In this document: piece after piece, positions 33,372-42,320 of the stretch
How positions within the stretch are numbered: position 1 is the stretch's first letter
Layout of the letters: each line of letters opens with the position of its first letter
NCBI RefSeq assembly: GCF_963666545.1
Contig: NZ_OY762899.1
Span: 2,108,001 to 2,172,000 of the forward strand
Length of the DNA: 64,000 bases
Reading direction: 5' to 3'
Origin: an uncultured Bacteroides sp.
GTDB lineage: Bacteria; Bacteroidota; Bacteroidia; Bacteroidales; Bacteroidaceae
Translations under genes and position numbers: made by a program
Notes under the pieces: model-generated
Database searches by the model: none
Seen by the model: only the letters and a program-made list of their open reading frames with translations
What the model was told of the DNA's origin: nothing

Positions 33372-34061
33372 TTATCGCGCTATAGCCAATGTCAACACAC
33401 TGATCCGTACTCCGGCTATTTTTCCAAATGGAGAAGCACAGGCCACAGTCGTCGCTCCGGTAGTTAAAACATCATCAATAATCAGAATATGTTTCCCTGC
33501 AAAAAGCTCAGAGTTAAGCAGTTCAAAAATACCATCAACATTTTCCCACCGTTCAAAAGTTGATTTACGCGTCTGAGTTTCTGTATTTCTTTTTCTAACA
33601 ACAGAGGTCGTATCCATCGAAATACCTGTGATAGCAGATACTCCTCGGGCAATCCATTCACTTTGGTTATATCCCCTCTTGGCCAGTTTATCCGGATGCA
33701 AAGGTACCGGGATGACCACATCTACTCCTTCAAAAAAGTCGCAACCTAACAATTCTCTGGCCATAAGACGCCCCATAACCTCACCCAACTCTTTGTTTCC
33801 TTTATATTTAAGACTATACAAAATATTTCTGAAATCACTTCCTTTAGAATAAAAGAAAAAAGAAGTAGCGCGTTCAATTGGTATTCTCCCCCAGAATAAA
33901 CGTTCTGCGGGGTTTCCGGGCATACGATGATAATTGGTACGCGGCATATCCATATTACATTTTATACACAGCATCTCTTCACCTTCAAAAAGTGGACTCT
34001 CGCAAACAACGCAGCATCGAGGAAAGAAAAGAGCAAAGAAGGAGCTAATCCACCTTATCAT
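33372..34061 (-). CDS. comF: ComF-family phosphoribosyltransferase-like protein
   Basis: A 229-residue protein: N-terminal zinc-binding pair of cysteine knuckles (CCVVCESPLF, CIKCNMD) and a C-terminal type I phosphoribosyltransferase domain with the PRPP loop ILIIDDVLTTGAT. VIPVPLHPDKLAKRGYNQS is the ComF family signature. It is linked to DNA uptake and processing in naturally competent bacteria; its role in Bacteroides is not settled. It stands alone, convergent with the tRNA pair and divergent from the NUDIX gene. Confidence 0.92.
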   Translation of the reverse strand: MIRWISSFFALFFPRCCVVCESPLFEGEEMLCIKCNMDMPRTNYHRMPGNPAERLFWGRIPIERATSFFFYSKGSDFRNILYSLKYKGNKELGEVMGRLMARELLGCDFFEGVDVVIPVPLHPDKLAKRGYNQSEWIARGVSAITGISMDTTSVVRKRNTETQTRKSTFERWENVDGIFELLNSELFAGKHILIIDDVLTTGATTVACASPFGKIAGVRISVLTLAIAR

Positions 34062-34149
34062 AGTTTCATTTATTGGAATTCTTATACGAATATAGAGAGA
34101 TTAATTAGACAAGCAAAAGGAGTTTCAACAAAACAATAGAGTTTTTTGC

Positions 34150-34157
34150 TAACTTTG
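34150..34157 (+). promoter_or_regulatory. -7 box of the NUDIX gene
   Basis: TAACTTTG, a TAnnTTTG match, 19 nt before the chosen ATG. Confidence 0.5.
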
Positions 34158-34175
34158 CCCATACAAAAACCTAAA

Positions 34176-34706
34176 ATGATGGAACATCCTCTTTCTCAAT
34201 TTCAATACTGCCCCAAATGCGGTTCATCTCAATTCCTGGTAAATAATGAAAAATCAAAGAAGTGCATGAACTGTGAATTTGTGTACTACTTTAATCCTTC
34301 TTCCGCCACTGTAGCTTTCATACTAAATGAAAAAAAAGAATTACTCGTTTGCGAACGAGCTAAAGAACCCGCCAAAGGTACCCTTGACCTTCCGGGTGGC
34401 TTTGTGGATATGCATGAAACATTAGAAGAAGCTGTTATTCGCGAAATTCTTGAAGAGACCGGATTAACGGTTCAGAAAGCAACCTATCTGTTTTCTCTAC
34501 CTAATATATATATCTATTCGGGATTTCCGGTACACACCCTCGATGCTTTCTTATTATGCAAAGTTGAAGACACCAGACATCTCAAAGCGATGGACGATGT
34601 TGCCGACTCTTTCTTCGTCCCTCTAAGTGAGATAAAACCGGAAAAATTTGGTTTGGATTCCGTTCGTAAAGGATTGATTGCCTTCTTGGCTGAACAGGAT
34701 TTTTAA
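34176..34706 (+). CDS. NUDIX hydrolase with N-terminal zinc ribbon
   Basis: A 176-residue cytoplasmic pyrophosphohydrolase. The zinc ribbon CPKCG...KCMNC occupies the first 40 residues. The Nudix box is GGFVDMHETLEEA...REILEETGL, with all conserved acidic residues and the arginine. The zinc ribbon suggests an NAD-capped RNA/NADH pyrophosphatase (NudC-like) or ADP-ribose pyrophosphatase type, but NudC's SQPWPFPxS motif is absent, so the substrate is open. The start is the ATG at 34176. A TTG reading at 34146 would overlap the -7 box. Confidence 0.9.
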   Translation: MMEHPLSQFQYCPKCGSSQFLVNNEKSKKCMNCEFVYYFNPSSATVAFILNEKKELLVCERAKEPAKGTLDLPGGFVDMHETLEEAVIREILEETGLTVQKATYLFSLPNIYIYSGFPVHTLDAFLLCKVEDTRHLKAMDDVADSFFVPLSEIKPEKFGLDSVRKGLIAFLAEQDF

Positions 34707-34816
34707 CTGAGTGATAGAACAACAATCTTTCATACTTCAAAACTTCTATTAGCTCTAAATTCTAGTTAAAGACTGTCAAACTACACTTTATCTGCCCTAT
34801 TATCGGCAAAAACGAG

Positions 34817-34824
34817 TATTTTTG
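34817..34824 (+). promoter_or_regulatory. -7 box of the TPR/barrel operon
   Basis: TATTTTTG, 15 nt before the ATG at 34840; -33 box not recognisable. Confidence 0.4.
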
Positions 34825-34839
34825 TAAAAATGTATAATT

Positions 34840-37800
34840 ATGAAAAAGAAGATCTTACAGATTATATGCGTATTTATTTGTTCCGTGCCAAGCTATGTTT
34901 TAGCTCAAACCAATGGAGAAATACCGTCGCCTTCTCGCCTATATAATGAAGGAAAAGAACTCTTTATAGAAGAGAACTATGCTGCTGCCGCTCTTTCTCT
35001 TCAGCATTTTTTAAAGCAGCAACCAACTTCGCCAGTTAGCCAAGAAGCCGAATATATGCTGGCTTGTTCTTCCTACGAGCTACAAGACCGCAACAGTACA
35101 GCCTTGCTAAGGGAGCATTTGGAGAAGTATCCTGATTCACCTCATGCAAATCGCATTTATGCGCTTATTGCTTCAACCTATTTCTTTGAAGAAAAATACG
35201 ATGAAGCCTTAGCATTATTTAATTCCTCACGCCTCGATCTATTGGCCAACGATGAGAGAGATGAGATGACCTATCGTTTGGCTAGCAGTTATCTGAAAAC
35301 AGGCAATATCAAAGAAGCGGCCGTTTGGTTCGAGACATTAAAAAACACAACGAATAAATACGCCGAAGATTGCATTTACTACATTGCATACATACGATAC
35401 ACTCAGCAGCGATACGACGAAGCACTAAGTGGTTTCCTTAAATTACAAGATAGCCAAAAATACAAAAAGCTATCTCCCTATTACGCCGCCGAGATCTACC
35501 TCATTAAAAAACAATATGCGGAAGCCGAGAATATAGCGCAAAATTATCTTTCCAGCTTCCCTCAAAGCCAATACACTGCCGAGATGCACCGCATCTTAGG
35601 AGAGGTGTACTATCATTCGGAAGAATACCATAAAGCGACCAATGCTTTTGAAGGTTATTTGAATGCGGAAACAGCTCCGCGAAGAGATGCGCTATACATG
35701 CTAGGCTTATCGTATTATCACACCAGTGTGTATTCTAAAGCTGCTTCCACCTTAGGAGAAGTTGTGATGGAAAATGATGCGCTAACACAAAATGCATATC
35801 TACACATGGGGCTCGCTTACCTTCAGCTAGCCGAAAAGAGCAAAGCACGCATGGCTTTTGAACAAGCAGCAGCATCCAATGCTGACATGAAAGTGAAAGA
35901 GCAAGCAGCATACAACTATGCATTGTGCATACACGAAACCTCTTTTTCTGCCTTTGGTGAGTCAGTAACTGTTTTTGAAAAGTTCCTGAATGAATTCCCA
36001 AATTCTAAATATATTGAAAAAATAAGCGGCTATTTGGTGGAAGTATATATGAATACCCGCAGTTACGATGCTGCTCTTAAATCAATTGAACGCATCTCTA
36101 ATCCGGGAACACGAATCATGGAAGCTAAACAAAATATCTTGTTCCAACTAGGAACACAGATGTTTGCTAATGCTTCGTTTGAACAAGCTCTCGCATACTT
36201 CAACCAATCGATAGCCATTGGACAATACAATCGCCAAACGAAAGCTGATGCTTACTACTGGCGAGGAGAAACATTCTATCGCTTGAACAACAGGCAAGAA
36301 GCTGCGCAAAACTTTACGGATTATTTATCATTAACACAGCAACCTTCTAACGAGATGTATGTGTTGGCACATTACAACTTGGGATATACCGCTTTCCAGC
36401 AAAAGAATTATTCGCTAGCTGAAAGTTGGTTTCTTAAGTATATAAAGATGGAAAAAAATAAAAGCAATCCAACTTTGGCAGATGCCTACAACCGAATCGG
36501 TGATTGCAACTTTCATGCACGAAACTTTAATGAGGCTAAACAATATTATTCACTAGCTGAAAGTATGGGAACTGCTACGGGCGATTATTCGTACTATCAA
36601 TTAGCCTTAGTGTCTGGATTGCAAAAAGATTATGTGGGAAAGACAGCATTATTGAATAGACTGTCCGAAAAATATCCCTCTTCACCTTATGCAATAAATG
36701 CTCTGTATGAAAAAGGGCGTGCCTACGTGCAGATGGAAAACAGCAAACAGGCCATCAGTACTTTTAAAGAAGTAGTCAATAAGTATCCAGAGAGCCCGGT
36801 AAGTAGAAAAGCAGCAGCCGAGATCGGCTTGTTATACTATCAGGACGAAGACTATAACCAGGCTATTGAAGCTTACAAATATGTAATTACTCAATATCAA
36901 GGCAGTGAAGAAGCTCGCCTCGCACTTCGCGACTTAAAATCAATCTACATAGACACGAACCGCATTGATGAGTTTTCATCGCTCGTATCTTCTCTTCCAG
37001 GAAACATCCACCTCGACATTAACGAACAAGATTCGCTAACATATACTGCTGCAGAGAAGGTCTATATGAAAGGTAACATCGGACAAGCCAAAGAAAGCCT
37101 TAATAAATATCTTCAAACTTTTCCTGATGGAGCGTTTAAACAAAGCGCACATTACTATCTTTGCCTAATTGCCAGAGAACAGAAAAACGACGATATGATA
37201 CTTCTGCATTCAGAAAAACTACTTGAGTACCCCGATAATCGTTTCTCGGAAGAAACGATTATTATGAGGGCAGAGGTTCTATTCAAACAACAAAAATTTA
37301 ACGAGGCACTCGCTCTATACAAGCAATTAAGAGGAAAAGCTTCTACAACTGAAAATCGCATATTAGCCCAGACCGGCATCTTACGCTCTGCTCATCTGAC
37401 GAAGAACGATGCAGAAACAATACACACTGCCTCTGAACTTCTTTCAGAAACGAAACTGAGCCCTGAGCTAACCAACGAAGCCCTCTATTATAGAGCTAAA
37501 GCTTATTTAAATCAACGAGCAGAGAAAAATGCCATGGCAGATCTCAGGGTTTTAGCCAAAGATACCCGTAATGCTTACGGAGCTGAAGCGAAATATCTTG
37601 TTGCTCAAAACTTATATGAGGCAAAAGAATATAGTGCCGCCGAAAAAGAAGCGTTAGATTTCATTGAACAGAGCACTCCCCATGCCTATTGGCTTGCGCG
37701 TACCTTTATTCTTCTATCAGATGTGTACGTGGCAATGAATAAGAAGTTGGATGCGCGGCAGTATTTGCTGAGCTTACAGCAAAACTATCATGCAGAGGAT

Positions 37801-37845
37801 AATATTAAGAATATGATTGAAACGCGGTTACAGAAACTTAATTAA
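34840..37845 (+). CDS. large periplasmic tetratricopeptide-repeat protein
   Basis: 1,001 residues: signal peptide (cleaved after VLAQ, residue 22), then tandem TPR units over almost the whole length. Repeat cores such as A-x-Y-x-L-A and the YPxSPYA/FPNSKY turn between repeats recur every 34-38 residues, of the type seen in YbgF/BamD-like and Bacteroidetes SusD-like TPR arrays. No catalytic motif is seen. It is 10 nt ahead of an outer-membrane barrel gene, so it probably acts as a scaffold in the same envelope complex. Confidence 0.88.
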   Translation: MKKKILQIICVFICSVPSYVLAQTNGEIPSPSRLYNEGKELFIEENYAAAALSLQHFLKQQPTSPVSQEAEYMLACSSYELQDRNSTALLREHLEKYPDSPHANRIYALIASTYFFEEKYDEALALFNSSRLDLLANDERDEMTYRLASSYLKTGNIKEAAVWFETLKNTTNKYAEDCIYYIAYIRYTQQRYDEALSGFLKLQDSQKYKKLSPYYAAEIYLIKKQYAEAENIAQNYLSSFPQSQYTAEMHRILGEVYYHSEEYHKATNAFEGYLNAETAPRRDALYMLGLSYYHTSVYSKAASTLGEVVMENDALTQNAYLHMGLAYLQLAEKSKARMAFEQAAASNADMKVKEQAAYNYALCIHETSFSAFGESVTVFEKFLNEFPNSKYIEKISGYLVEVYMNTRSYDAALKSIERISNPGTRIMEAKQNILFQLGTQMFANASFEQALAYFNQSIAIGQYNRQTKADAYYWRGETFYRLNNRQEAAQNFTDYLSLTQQPSNEMYVLAHYNLGYTAFQQKNYSLAESWFLKYIKMEKNKSNPTLADAYNRIGDCNFHARNFNEAKQYYSLAESMGTATGDYSYYQLALVSGLQKDYVGKTALLNRLSEKYPSSPYAINALYEKGRAYVQMENSKQAISTFKEVVNKYPESPVSRKAAAEIGLLYYQDEDYNQAIEAYKYVITQYQGSEEARLALRDLKSIYIDTNRIDEFSSLVSSLPGNIHLDINEQDSLTYTAAEKVYMKGNIGQAKESLNKYLQTFPDGAFKQSAHYYLCLIAREQKNDDMILLHSEKLLEYPDNRFSEETIIMRAEVLFKQQKFNEALALYKQLRGKASTTENRILAQTGILRSAHLTKNDAETIHTASELLSETKLSPELTNEALYYRAKAYLNQRAEKNAMADLRVLAKDTRNAYGAEAKYLVAQNLYEAKEYSAAEKEALDFIEQSTPHAYWLARTFILLSDVYVAMNKKLDARQYLLSLQQNYHAEDNIKNMIETRLQKLN

Positions 37846-37855
37846 GTAAGGACTT

Positions 37856-39550
37856 ATGAAAAGATCAAAAAATAGAATACACACAAAGTTGAGTAGCTTT
37901 GTATTATTGGCTAGCGCACTGTTTATTGCAAATTTAGCGGAAGCGCAGACTCAACACAAGGATACCACAATGAACCGCACTGTCGTTGTGGAGCAACAAT
38001 ATAGCCCGGACATTATCGATGTTTCCAAAATAAACGTGCTGCCAAAGGTTGAGCAGCCAACCATCAGCAAAAAGAATGTGGAGTATGACAACACCCTGTT
38101 TCCGGCAAATTCATTCCCTTTTACCGCCATGAAGTTTTATTCAGAGAAAGAAGAACAAGAGTTGGCTAAACAAGGGTATGCCCGATTAGGATATGGGAAT
38201 TATGGCAATTTAGATGCCAGAATAAGCTATCTTTTCAACCTTTCGAAAAGAGATAAGCTCACTGTGTTCGGAGCGATGGATGGAATGAATGGCGAACTTA
38301 CAAAGCCAAAGATCGATCCCATCGGACAAGAAGCAAATAAATGGGACGCCCGTTTCTACAGAAGTCGAGCAGGAGTTGACTATCTGCACCAATTCAGCAA
38401 ACTCGACATGAATATATCCGGCCAATGGCAGCAAGATAACTTCAACTATGGCAGCAATCTTATGGACTTCGGGAATAGCGACAAACAGAGATATAATTCG
38501 GTTGAGGTACACTTTGGTGTAAAATCAATGGATGAAGCCCTCCCCTTTCAGTTTAGCGCTGAAACCAATCTACTGACATTCAACAAAAAACATTCTATTT
38601 CCGGAGCTTCCGCCAATGAAAATATTATCCGAACAAAGGCGAGTGTTACGGGAGCCATCAGTGATCAACAAAAGGTTACTGTTTCTGCCCAAATGGATAA
38701 TATATCCTATTCTTCACAATTTAAAGATTATACTTCCCTGCAATTAAACTCATATTACGAACTAAAAGATAATAATTGGTACCTAAAAGCAGGAGCACAC
38801 TTTGATCTGGCATTCAACTATGAAAAGAGCGTGCGTATGGCACCCGATTTCGTTGCTAATTATATTTTCTCGGATTCATATATTCTCTATGCTGAAGCCA
38901 AAGGTGGCAAAATCATTAATGACTTCAGAAAGATGGAACAGCTACATCCCTACAGCAACCCTGAAGTACGCATGCCCGATTCATATGAACAATTAAATAC
39001 AGTTGTAGGATTCAAGGCTAGCCCATTAATTGGGCTCTGGTTCAATGTGCACGGAGGATATAAAATTGTATCCGATGATTTATCACCTCTATATGACCAT
39101 GAACGTGGTATTTCTTTTTCTCAAGGAAAGACTAAGAGTTTGTTCTCGGGTTTAAAAGTGAGCTATCAATACAAAGATTTATATCAATTTTCAGTATCAA
39201 GCAATGCTTACTCTTGGCAGAAAACGATTAAGAACCTACTGATTCAAAAACCTCTTTTTGATTTTGAATTAGACGCCAATGCTCAGGTTCTTCCCAGATT
39301 GAAACTAAACTTAGGGTATCAATATGTTCGGTTGGCCTCTACTGAATTAGCCGATTACACTTCTTCAACGACAGCGCAGTATAGAATGCCTTCTATCAGC
39401 AATCTGAAATTAGGCCTTACTTACACTATTTCTCCAAAAATATTTATTTATGCACGAGCCGAAAATTTGTTGAACAAGAAGTACCAATACTATTATTCTT
39501 ATCCTACTGAAGAATTAAATTATGTTGGAGGATTAAGCTTCCGATTCTAA
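37856..39550 (+). CDS. TonB-receptor-like outer-membrane beta-barrel without plug domain
   Basis: 564 residues with a signal peptide (cleaved after AEAQ). The sequence alternates polar and hydrophobic residues, with Tyr/Phe-rich barrel strands, and ends in SFRF, the C-terminal aromatic needed for BAM-dependent insertion. The conserved C-terminal strand (IYARAENLLNKKYQYYYSYP) is that of TonB-dependent receptors, but the N-terminal plug domain is missing. Only a short segment (NRTVVVEQQYSPDIIDV) precedes the barrel. It is co-transcribed with the TPR protein; the transported or exported molecule is unknown. Confidence 0.85.
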   Translation: MKRSKNRIHTKLSSFVLLASALFIANLAEAQTQHKDTTMNRTVVVEQQYSPDIIDVSKINVLPKVEQPTISKKNVEYDNTLFPANSFPFTAMKFYSEKEEQELAKQGYARLGYGNYGNLDARISYLFNLSKRDKLTVFGAMDGMNGELTKPKIDPIGQEANKWDARFYRSRAGVDYLHQFSKLDMNISGQWQQDNFNYGSNLMDFGNSDKQRYNSVEVHFGVKSMDEALPFQFSAETNLLTFNKKHSISGASANENIIRTKASVTGAISDQQKVTVSAQMDNISYSSQFKDYTSLQLNSYYELKDNNWYLKAGAHFDLAFNYEKSVRMAPDFVANYIFSDSYILYAEAKGGKIINDFRKMEQLHPYSNPEVRMPDSYEQLNTVVGFKASPLIGLWFNVHGGYKIVSDDLSPLYDHERGISFSQGKTKSLFSGLKVSYQYKDLYQFSVSSNAYSWQKTIKNLLIQKPLFDFELDANAQVLPRLKLNLGYQYVRLASTELADYTSSTTAQYRMPSISNLKLGLTYTISPKIFIYARAENLLNKKYQYYYSYPTEELNYVGGLSFRF

Positions 39551-39632
39551 CTATTTCCGATAAAAAAAGAGTTTTTTTTGCAAAAAAGAATAGATTCTCT
39601 ATATATTATAAGGTGGGAATAGATGTTTTTTC

Positions 39633-39640
39633 TACTTTTG
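39633..39640 (+). promoter_or_regulatory. -7 box of topA
   Basis: TACTTTTG, a TAnnTTTG match, 43 nt before the topA ATG. Confidence 0.5.
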
Positions 39641-39683
39641 CGGGCAAATACGAAGACGTTAGTCCACTCTTAAAGAAAAAAGC

Positions 39684-42245
39684 ATGCAGAAAAACCTTGT
39701 CATTGTCGAATCGCCGGCAAAAGCAAAAACGATTGAGAAGTTTCTTGGAGAAGATTTTAAAGTTCTCTCAAGCTACGGCCACATACGAGATCTGAAGAAA
39801 AAAGAATTTAGTATCGATGTCGAAAACGACTTTGAACCCAAATATGAAATTCCAACTGAGAAGAAAAAACTAGTTGAGGAATTAAAGAAAGAATCAAAGA
39901 ACGCAAAGATGATATGGCTCGCTTCCGATGAGGACCGTGAAGGGGAAGCTATCTCATGGCACCTCTACGAGGTACTCGGGTTAAACCCGGAAAATGCCAA
40001 ACGAATCGTTTTTCATGAAATTACCAAAACAGCTATACTAAGAGCAATCCAAGAGCCTCGTAGCATTAACATCGACTTGGTTAACGCACAACAAGCACGC
40101 CGCATTCTTGATCGCATTGTAGGCTTCGAACTCTCGCCGATATTGTGGAGGAAGATCAAGCCCTCATTATCAGCTGGCCGCGTACAATCCGTTACAGTAC
40201 GTTTAGTAGTAGAACGTGAGCGCGAAATTCAAACTTTTAAAACAGAAGCTTCTTATCGTATTACAGCTACATTCCTGGTACCGGACACAGACGGGAAGCT
40301 AGTTGAAATGAAAGCGGAGTTAACACACCGTTTGAAGACCAAAGAAGAGGCCTATAAATTCTTGGAAAAGTGTAAATCGGCTACGTTTACTATCGAAGAG
40401 ATAAGCACTCGCCCACTTAAAAAAAGTCCGGCAGCTCCATTCACAACATCAACGCTACAACAAGAAGCTGCCCGCAAATTAGGATTCACCGTAGCACAAA
40501 CAATGATGGTAGCGCAGAAGTTATATGAATCGGGACTTATAACCTACATGCGTACCGACTCAGTTAATCTATCAGACTTCGCTACTACAGCCAGCAAAGA
40601 AGCGATTACGCATATTATGGGCCGCGAATACGTTAAAGCCCGCCATTTTGCAACAAAAACCAAAGGAGCGCAAGAAGCGCATGAGGCCATCCGCCCAACA
40701 GAGATGGAGAAGCAATCCGTTGATGGTTCCGCACAAGAGAAAAAACTATATAGCTTAATCTGGAAGCGCACGATCGCTTCGCAAATGGCTGATGCTGAAC
40801 TTAAAAAGACCACAGCAATTATTGGCGCAAGCAACTCCGATGACCGATTTACAGCAACAGGAGAGGTTCTCCAATTTGATGGTTTCCTCCGAGTTTATAA
40901 AGAATCATACGATGACGATAATGAGCAGGAAGACGAAAGTCGTCTGCTTCCGCCTTTGAATAAAGGACAAAAGCTTGAGCAACAAGATATATTGGCAACA
41001 GAACGCTTCACACAAAGACCCGCACGCTACACGGAAGCCAGCTTGGTACGTAAGCTCGAAGAACTGGGCATTGGACGTCCATCAACTTACGCCCCTACCA
41101 TCTCAACCATTCAAAAACGTGGCTACGTTGAGAAAAGCGATAAAGAAGGTGAAGAACGTCAGTACAATATTTTATCGCTTAACGACGGGAAAATAGAAGA
41201 TACTATCCACACAGAAATAACAGGAAACGAGAAATCCAAGCTGTTCCCTACAGATATGGGTATCGTTGTTAATGACTTTCTTACAGAGTATTTCCCGGAT
41301 ATTTTAGACTACAATTTCACCGCCAACGTGGAAAAAGAGTTTGATGAAGTGGCCGAAGGAGAAAAGAAGTGGACTGAGATTATGAAGAATTTCTATGAAG
41401 GTTTTCATTCATCAGTTGAACTAACACTGGCTACTAAAACAGAACATAAAGTAGGTGAACGTATTTTGGGAGAAGAACCCGGAACAGGAAAACAAATCTC
41501 TGTGAAAATCGGAAGATATGGACCTGTAGTACAAATAGGTGCCACAGAAGAAGAAGAAAAGCCACGATTCTCTCAACTCAAAAAGGGAATGTCTATAGAG
41601 ACCATTACGCTTGAAGAAGCACTCGATTTATTCAAACTGCCCCGAACACTTGGCGACTTTGAAGAAAAGACAGTAACTACGAGTGTAGGCCGTTTTGGCC
41701 CATATATTCGCCATGACTCAAAGTTCATTTCACTACCCAAAGGAATGGATCCAATGGAAGTCATCCTAGAAGAAGCAATTGAACTTATAAAAGCAAAGAG
41801 AATTACAGAAGCTCAAAGAATAATAAAGAAATTCGATGAGGAAAGTGAATTGGAAGTTCTAAACGGAAGATATGGCCCTTATATTGCCTATAAAAAATCC
41901 AACTATAAGATACCTAAGGATGTAATTCCTCAAGATCTTGACCTTGAAACCTGCTTAAGTCTCATCAAACAACAAATAGAGAAAGGTGAAGGTCCTTCTG
42001 ATAAAAAGAAGAAGTCTGCAACGAAATCAAAAGCGAAGTCTACACCTGAATCAACAACAGCCGAACCGAAAGAAAAAGCTGTTGCCACCAAGAAAAAAGC
42101 GACAACAAAGACTAAAGCAAAAGCAGCAGCGACTACTAAGGCAAAGAAAAAGGCGACTGACACAAAGAAAGAAACAGTAGCAAAGGATAAAGAAACTTCT
42201 TCCAAGAAGTCCACTGCTAAGAAGAAAGTAACAGTCAAAGAATAA
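39684..42245 (+). CDS. topA: DNA topoisomerase I
   Basis: Type IA enzyme that relaxes negative supercoils. The 853-residue protein begins with a Toprim domain (LVIVESPAKAKTIEKFLG; DEDREGEAISWH). The active-site Tyr288 is in GLITYMRTDS. C-terminal repeat domains (GRYGPYI/GRFGPYI three times) replace the zinc fingers of E. coli TopA. Residues from about 775 form a Lys/Ala/Thr-rich, disordered tail reminiscent of histone H1, probably a non-specific DNA tether. It is monocistronic, with a bidirectional terminator behind. Confidence 0.96.
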   Translation: MQKNLVIVESPAKAKTIEKFLGEDFKVLSSYGHIRDLKKKEFSIDVENDFEPKYEIPTEKKKLVEELKKESKNAKMIWLASDEDREGEAISWHLYEVLGLNPENAKRIVFHEITKTAILRAIQEPRSINIDLVNAQQARRILDRIVGFELSPILWRKIKPSLSAGRVQSVTVRLVVEREREIQTFKTEASYRITATFLVPDTDGKLVEMKAELTHRLKTKEEAYKFLEKCKSATFTIEEISTRPLKKSPAAPFTTSTLQQEAARKLGFTVAQTMMVAQKLYESGLITYMRTDSVNLSDFATTASKEAITHIMGREYVKARHFATKTKGAQEAHEAIRPTEMEKQSVDGSAQEKKLYSLIWKRTIASQMADAELKKTTAIIGASNSDDRFTATGEVLQFDGFLRVYKESYDDDNEQEDESRLLPPLNKGQKLEQQDILATERFTQRPARYTEASLVRKLEELGIGRPSTYAPTISTIQKRGYVEKSDKEGEERQYNILSLNDGKIEDTIHTEITGNEKSKLFPTDMGIVVNDFLTEYFPDILDYNFTANVEKEFDEVAEGEKKWTEIMKNFYEGFHSSVELTLATKTEHKVGERILGEEPGTGKQISVKIGRYGPVVQIGATEEEEKPRFSQLKKGMSIETITLEEALDLFKLPRTLGDFEEKTVTTSVGRFGPYIRHDSKFISLPKGMDPMEVILEEAIELIKAKRITEAQRIIKKFDEESELEVLNGRYGPYIAYKKSNYKIPKDVIPQDLDLETCLSLIKQQIEKGEGPSDKKKKSATKSKAKSTPESTTAEPKEKAVATKKKATTKTKAKAAATTKAKKKATDTKKETVAKDKETSSKKSTAKKKVTVKE

Positions 42246-42261
42246 TAGACAGATATAAACA

Positions 42262-42302
42262 GCAAAAAGGCCGTAAACAAATAACGCTTACGGCCTTTTT
42301 GC
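42262..42302. terminator. bidirectional terminator between topA and argS
   Basis: 15-bp perfect arms (42262-42276, 42288-42302) whose ends are A5 and T5 runs. Confidence 0.9.
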
Positions 42303-42320
42303 ATCTAATCAAGGAGAGTA

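Noticed and set aside
41986-42180. Very Lys/Arg/Gln-rich frame inside topA
   Set aside because: Frame-shifted reading of the AAG/GCA-rich topA tail; composition artefact.
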